NCBI RefSeq assembly: GCF_000024945.1
Contig: NC_013520.1
Location: 482,001 to 546,000, forward strand
Length of the DNA: 64,000 bases
Origin: Veillonella parvula DSM 2008
GTDB lineage: Bacteria > Bacillota > Negativicutes > Veillonellales > Veillonellaceae
Direction of reading: 5' to 3'
The notes beneath the pieces were generated by a model. The model worked only from the letters and a program-made list of their open reading frames with translations. It was not told where the DNA came from and searched no databases. Both the position numbers and the translations under genes were made by a program. Numbering within the stretch: the stretch's first letter is position 1; every line of letters starts with the position of its first letter. Shown here piece after piece: positions 60,301-64,000 of the stretch.

Positions 60301-63300
60301 ACAAAAGATGACGTGACGTTTAACAGTGTAACAGCTGGTTCGAAAGTGACAGCACCTGCGGTAGAAGGTCTTACTAATACGTCCTGGACACCTGGTACTA
60401 CAACTCCTGTTAGTGGCCGTGCGGCAACAGAAGATCAATTGAAAGCCGTTGATACACAAGTAGCAACAAATAAAGATGATATTGCTACGAATAAGGCTAA
60501 TATCGATAAGAACAAGGATAATATTGCAAAGAATGCGGACAATATCACGAAAAATGCTACAGAAATTGCCACAAATAAAGGTAATATTGCAATCAATACG
60601 CAGAACATTGCAACTAATACGGCAGCCTTGGCTCGTAAGATTTCCTTAGGTGGCGATACAGGTAATACAACAGAAAAATCCTTAAGTACAGGTGATGTTA
60701 AGTTTAATGTAAAAGGTGCAGGCCTTGTAACGACTTCTGCAGCTGGTGATGATGTAACAGTAACCGTGACAGAAAAAGCAGTTAAACAAGAGGCTGTTAA
60801 AGCAGTTACAATGGCAGCAGCGGATCCTAATGGTCCGATTACTGTGACACCGGAGCTTAGTGCGGACAAAGATACAGCAACTTACAAAATTGGTATCGAT
60901 CCAACTAAGGTAGCAGAATCTACTATCCTAACTTATAAGGATAATGATGGTGCAGATAAGACCGTTACATTAAAGAAAGGTTTGAACTTTAAAAACGGTA
61001 CTATGACGACTGCTACAACTGCTGCAGATGGGGTTGTAACTGTTGATATCAATGATGATACAAAGGCTAAAATCAATAATGCTGCAACAAATAAGTTAGA
61101 TAATCTTACACCGGAAGGCGAACAAAAGGTTAAGACTTTGGCAACATGGAATGTCGCTACTGCTGCTGATGGCGGAACTCATTCTGGTGACTCCACAAGT
61201 ACTGTAACAGGTTCTGATACAGTGACTTTTAAAGCAGGTAATAACCTAAATGTAAATCAAACTGGTAGAGATATTACATTCTCCTTAAATAAAGAGATCT
61301 CTGATATGACTAGTTTAGGTCTTACAAATCCGGATGGTGCAAAGGCAACTATTAAGACTGGAAAAGGTGATGCTCATGTAGGTGAAACAGACCAAGCGGA
61401 TCGCATTGTTTATACTAATGCAGCTGGTACTGAAGAACAGGTAGCAACATTAAAAGACGGTTTGCAATTTGGTGGCGATAATAATCCTAAAGTTATTAAT
61501 AAGACATTGAATCAGAAGCTAGAAGTTGTTGGCGGTGCTGATGCAGCGAAACTGTCCGATAACAATATTGGTGTTAATGCAAAGGACGGTAAGTTGCACG
61601 TACAATTGTCTAAAGAATTGAATGACTTGACTAGCGCTCAATTCAAAAATGGTAATGCAGTGTCCACAATCAGTGGTGCAGGCACGACTGTGACAGACGG
61701 TACGAATACAACTCAATACGGTCCTAAAGGTATGACCATTAATCCAGGTGCGAATGAAATATCTCTTACCGATAAAGGCTTAAACAATGGTGGTAAAGTC
61801 ATCTCCAATGTAGCGAGCGGTGGTGATGTTGATACTAATGCGGCGAATATCGGTGATGTGAAGAAAGCGGCAGCGGCATCTAAAACAACAGTATCTGTTA
61901 ATAAGAAAAATACAGAAACTCCGAATTTGGTACTAGAAGAAACTGTAGATCCTGCTGATGGTCATACGAATTACGATATCAAGTTGGCAAATAAAGTTAA
62001 CTTAGGTAATGGTAATATTGTTCTTGAAGGAACTGATGGTAGCATCAAGGCTAAAGGCAATATTACATCGGAAGGTACTGTAGAAGGCAAAGATCTTAAA
62101 GCGGGCGATGTAACGGTTAACAAGGACAATAAAGGTACTGTGAACGGTTTATCCAATAAGACCTGGATTCGTGGACAGGCTCCTGTGAGCGGTCAAGCAG
62201 CGACAGAAGACCAAATTCAAGCGGTAGATACTCGTGTGATGGCCGTAGAAGATAAAGTAGCGGACTTCGGCTGGATGGCGAAGAGCAGTGCTACAGGCAC
62301 AGGTCAAGCAACAGGCAATAACGCAGCGACTAAGGTTGGTGATAAAACGGAAGTAGAATTCCGTGCCGGTGACAACCTCACTATTGATCAAACAGGCACT
62401 ACTTTCACGTATTCCTTGAATAAAAATATGACAGGCCTTGAAAGTGTATCCGTAGGCGATGTAGCAAATGATAAGCCGGGCGTTGTATTGAACGGTGCTG
62501 ACGGCACTATGGGCGTACGCGGTAAAGATGGTGCAAATGCATCTATTACAGCGGCTAAAGGTGCTGACGGATTGACAGGTACTGGTGCTGGTAAAGATCG
62601 TATCGTTTATGAAACGAAAGACGCTAACGGCAATCCTGTTAAAGAAACCGTAGCAACAATGAACGACGGCTTGCATTTCGCTGGTGATAACGGAAATACA
62701 GTTATCGATAAGACATTGAATGAAAAACTCGAAATCGTTGGTGGTGCTGATGCAACGAAATTATCAGATAACAACATCGGTGTTAATGCGAAAAACGGTA
62801 AGTTGCACGTGCAATTGTCTAAAGAATTGAATGACTTGACTAGTGCTCAATTCAAAAACGGCAATGCAGTATCTACAATCAGTGGTGCAGGCACGACTGT
62901 GACAGATGGTACGAATACAACTCAATACGGCCCTAAAGGCATGACTATTAATCCAGGTGCAAATGAAATATCTCTTACCGATAAAGGCTTAAACAATGGT
63001 GGCAAAGTCATCTCCAATGTAGCGAGCGGCGGTGATGTTGATACTAATGCGGCGAACATTGGTGATGTGAAGAAAGCAGCTGCAGCATCTAAAACGACAG
63101 TATCTGTTAATAAGAAAGATACAGAAACTCCGAATTTGGTGCTAGAAAAAACTGTAGATCCTGCCGATGGTCATACGAATTACGATATCAAATTGGCTGA
63201 TAAAGTTGACTTGGGTAATGGTAATATCGTTCTTGACGGAGCTGATGGCAGCATCAAGACTAAAGGTAATATTACATCCGAAGGTACTGTAGAAGGTAAA

Positions 63301-64000
63301 GATCTTAAAGCGGGCGATGTAACGGTTAACAAGGATAACAAAGGGACTGTAAACGGTTTATCCAATAAGACCTGGACTCGTGGACAGGCTCCTGTGAGCG
63401 GTCAAGCAGCGACAGAAGACCAAATCCAAGCGGTAGATACTCGTGTGATGGCCGTAGAAGATAAGGTGGCAGACTTCGGCTGGATGGCTAAGAGCAGTGC
63501 TACAGGCACAGGTCAAGCAACAGGCAATAATGTAGCGACTAAGGTTGGCGATAAAACGGAAGTAGAATTCCGTGCTGGTGATAACCTCACTATTGATCAA
63601 ACAGGTACTACTTTCACGTATTCCTTGAATAAAAATATGACAGGCCTTGAAAGTGTGTCCGTAGGGGATGTAGCAAATGATAAGCCGGGCGTTGTATTGA
63701 ACGGTGCTGACGGCACTATGGGCGTACGCGGTAAAGATGGTGCAAATGCATCTATTACAGCGGCTAAAGGTGCTGACGGATTGACAGGTACTGGTGCTGG
63801 TAAAGATCGTATCGTTTATGAAACGAAAGACGCAGCAGGCAATCCTGTAAAAGAAACTGTAGCCACAATGAACGATGGCTTGCATTTCACTGGTGATAAT
63901 GGGAATACAGTTATCGATAAGACCTTGAATGAAAAACTTGAAATCGTTGGTGGTGCTGATGCAGCGAAATTGTCCGATAACAATATCGGTGTTAATGCAA
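57304..64000 (+). CDS. Trimeric autotransporter adhesin (YadA/Hag type), 5' part, runs off the window
   Basis: An open frame of at least 2,232 codons without a stop inside the window. An extended signal peptide of the ESPR class opens it (MNKIFKVIWSKSKECYVVVS, then the hydrophobic VFAVLAVTGGAAHVMGA). The head (about residues 95-280) consists of YadA-like left-handed roll repeats such as GSQSIAIGG and NSIAIGGGA. A neck follows (ATSTDAVNGSQLYA), then a long stalk with repeated SGRAATEDQLKAVDT and TDAVNVAQLK neck motifs and a coiled-coil stretch of ATNKANIDKNKDNIAKNADN type. Two families of long repeats (963 and 1,209 bp) build the stalk. The C-terminal membrane anchor must lie beyond 64000. It should mediate attachment to surfaces or partner bacteria. 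Confidence 0.92.
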   Translation, partial: MNKIFKVIWSKSKECYVVVSEIANNYSAKKAVLTSVFAVLAVTGGAAHVMGATLPSELTDKGSIKIGQYATTSNMSSIVIGTSSQFRTSSVDGYRAIGIGSGIIASGNNSVSIGGHSRATEDQAIAIGGASDDSGAKATGSQSIAIGGNTVASGDSSIVVGGDDVEVAFARTVTYTDINTGQAKTGTLRQASIDLANIQLPQYITATASHAGTAIGMKTKAGDLGLSLGMGADSATRLDGKAGNVVNAIAIGAGAKANRDNSIAIGGGANTDAAGVAQTSYTMSNGDTVNWAGGENVLPGDVVSFGAPGYERQLKNVAPGIVSATSTDAVNGSQLYAIAEKTLSKYISIKSDLAGNKSNKGAEATDSMAIGPDASTTTAATKGTALGTGATVTVANGVAVGSQSKASTASGVAGYNVNDSRTDKYGALSGKALTSTLGAFAVGNETNTRQITGVAAGTADTDAVNVAQLKSVNLKVAGDSGTGDVNLANSTLNIKGAGLAKTTASGKDVTVTVSEKAVKQEAVKAVTMAAADPNGPITVTPELSADKDTATYKVGIDPTKVAETTKLTYKDNDGADKTVTLKKGLNFKNGTMTTATTAADGVVTVDINDDTKAKINNAATNKLDNLTSDGEQKVKSLSAWNVKANNSNAETVTGGDTVTFNDGSNIAITQNGKTFTVATKNDVNFNTVTATTKVTTPAVEGLTNTSWTPGTTTPVSGRAATEDQLKAVDTQVVTNKDDIATNKANIDKNKDNIAKNADNITKNATEIATNKGNITTNTQNIATNTAALARKISLGGNTGSTTEKSLSTGDVKFNVKGAGLVTTSAAGDDVTVTVTEKAVKQEAVKAVTMAAADPNGPITVTPELSADKDTATYKIGIDPTKVAETTNLTYKDNDGADKTVTLKKGLNFKNGTMTTATTAADGVVTVDINDDTKTKINNAATNKLDNLTPDGEQKVKSLSAWKVKANNSNAETVTGGDTVTFNDGSNIAITQNGKTFTVATKDDVTFNSVTAGSKVTAPAVEGLTNTSWTPGTTTPVSGRAATEDQLKAVDTQVATNKDDIATNKANIDKNKDNIAKNADNITKNATEIATNKGNIAINTQNIATNTAALARKISLGGDTGNTTEKSLSTGDVKFNVKGAGLVTTSAAGDDVTVTVTEKAVKQEAVKAVTMAAADPNGPITVTPELSADKDTATYKIGIDPTKVAESTILTYKDNDGADKTVTLKKGLNFKNGTMTTATTAADGVVTVDINDDTKAKINNAATNKLDNLTPEGEQKVKTLATWNVATAADGGTHSGDSTSTVTGSDTVTFKAGNNLNVNQTGRDITFSLNKEISDMTSLGLTNPDGAKATIKTGKGDAHVGETDQADRIVYTNAAGTEEQVATLKDGLQFGGDNNPKVINKTLNQKLEVVGGADAAKLSDNNIGVNAKDGKLHVQLSKELNDLTSAQFKNGNAVSTISGAGTTVTDGTNTTQYGPKGMTINPGANEISLTDKGLNNGGKVISNVASGGDVDTNAANIGDVKKAAAASKTTVSVNKKNTETPNLVLEETVDPADGHTNYDIKLANKVNLGNGNIVLEGTDGSIKAKGNITSEGTVEGKDLKAGDVTVNKDNKGTVNGLSNKTWIRGQAPVSGQAATEDQIQAVDTRVMAVEDKVADFGWMAKSSATGTGQATGNNAATKVGDKTEVEFRAGDNLTIDQTGTTFTYSLNKNMTGLESVSVGDVANDKPGVVLNGADGTMGVRGKDGANASITAAKGADGLTGTGAGKDRIVYETKDANGNPVKETVATMNDGLHFAGDNGNTVIDKTLNEKLEIVGGADATKLSDNNIGVNAKNGKLHVQLSKELNDLTSAQFKNGNAVSTISGAGTTVTDGTNTTQYGPKGMTINPGANEISLTDKGLNNGGKVISNVASGGDVDTNAANIGDVKKAAAASKTTVSVNKKDTETPNLVLEKTVDPADGHTNYDIKLADKVDLGNGNIVLDGADGSIKTKGNITSEGTVEGKDLKAGDVTVNKDNKGTVNGLSNKTWTRGQAPVSGQAATEDQIQAVDTRVMAVEDKVADFGWMAKSSATGTGQATGNNVATKVGDKTEVEFRAGDNLTIDQTGTTFTYSLNKNMTGLESVSVGDVANDKPGVVLNGADGTMGVRGKDGANASITAAKGADGLTGTGAGKDRIVYETKDAAGNPVKETVATMNDGLHFTGDNGNTVIDKTLNEKLEIVGGADAAKLSDNNIGVNA
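58740..61140 (+). repeat. 963-bp internal repeats of the adhesin
   Basis: Blocks recur with a period of exactly 963 bp (321 codons). The AGCAGTTAAACAAG-type segment lies at 58851, 59814 and 60777 and is in frame each time. The second and third copies share very long identical stretches; the first is more diverged at its start, and the third breaks off near 61140. Confidence 0.85.
61501..64000 (+). repeat. 1,209-bp internal repeats of the adhesin
   Basis: A second unit of 1,209 bp (403 codons) starts at 61501, 62710 and 63919 (beginning AAGACATTGAAT or AAGACCTTGAAT). Copies differ mostly by silent or scattered changes. The third copy continues past the window end. Confidence 0.88.

Noticed and set aside
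58302-63885. Many long minus-strand open frames inside the adhesin gene
   Set aside because: They recur with the 963- and 1,209-bp periods of the plus-strand repeats, are low-complexity mirror translations, and have no ribosome-binding sites. They are shadows of the adhesin frame.
57304-64000. CRISPR array in the repeat region
   Set aside because: The repeats are long, in-frame coding units with periods of 963 and 1,209 bp, not short repeats with unique spacers.

Overview
The window looks like a chromosomal segment of a Veillonella-type organism (Negativicutes: a diderm, anaerobic relative of the Firmicutes). This is an inference, not a database result. It rests on AT-rich DNA, Firmicute-style ribosome-binding sites (AAGGAGG), a lactate/malate-fermenter gene set (a carboxyltransferase alpha subunit without a biotin domain, and a short malic enzyme), menaquinone synthesis, and a very large trimeric autotransporter adhesin, which requires an outer membrane.

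Region 1-41,080 is ordinary core genome. It runs: decarboxylase alpha subunit; a two-component system; an HtrA protease; a PadR/HAAS operon ending in two secreted Met/His/Gln-rich proteins; pyrFE facing a DEDDh exonuclease and a deoxynucleoside-salvage cluster (deoC-pdp-cdd); metQ; menA; two related secreted proteins; ridA with a cysteine desulfidase; an Fsr-like MFS exporter; tRNA-Ser overlapped by tadA; a DUF4127 protein with an acyltransferase; dat-metN-metI-yerC-like-TSUP-SDR; a DUF697 protein with a DUF1232 protein; thioesterase-murI and two proteins of unclear role; hyuA-like with a histone-deacetylase-like hydrolase; rph-rdgB-phosphodiesterase; speD; and malic enzyme. Most units end in clear hairpin terminators. 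Several promoters have an extended -10 (TGnTATAAT).

Region 41,085-41,423 holds tRNA-Pro(TGG), tRNA-Gly(TCC) and tRNA-Arg(TCT). The tRNA-Arg gene is the attachment site of an integrated element of about 15.5 kb (41,379-56,935), bounded by a 46-bp direct repeat of the tRNA 3' end. The element encodes a tyrosine integrase, a MobF (TrwC/TraI-like) relaxase-helicase, a TraD/VirD4-like coupling protein, a ribbon-helix-helix accessory protein, an excisionase-like protein and a divergent XRE repressor with an elaborate operator. No type IV secretion channel is visible, so it reads as an integrative mobilizable element. It carries cargo at both ends: an unrecognised two-gene module next to attL (41,510-44,075) and a complete type III restriction-modification system next to attR (51,803-56,699). 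The unrecognised pair is the best candidate in the window for an undescribed, possibly anti-phage, system.

Region 57,304-64,000 is the 5' part of a giant trimeric autotransporter (YadA/Hag type) that runs off the window. It contains two families of long internal repeats, with periods of 963 bp and 1,209 bp.

I found no rRNA, CRISPR array, recognisable riboswitch or intact insertion sequence.
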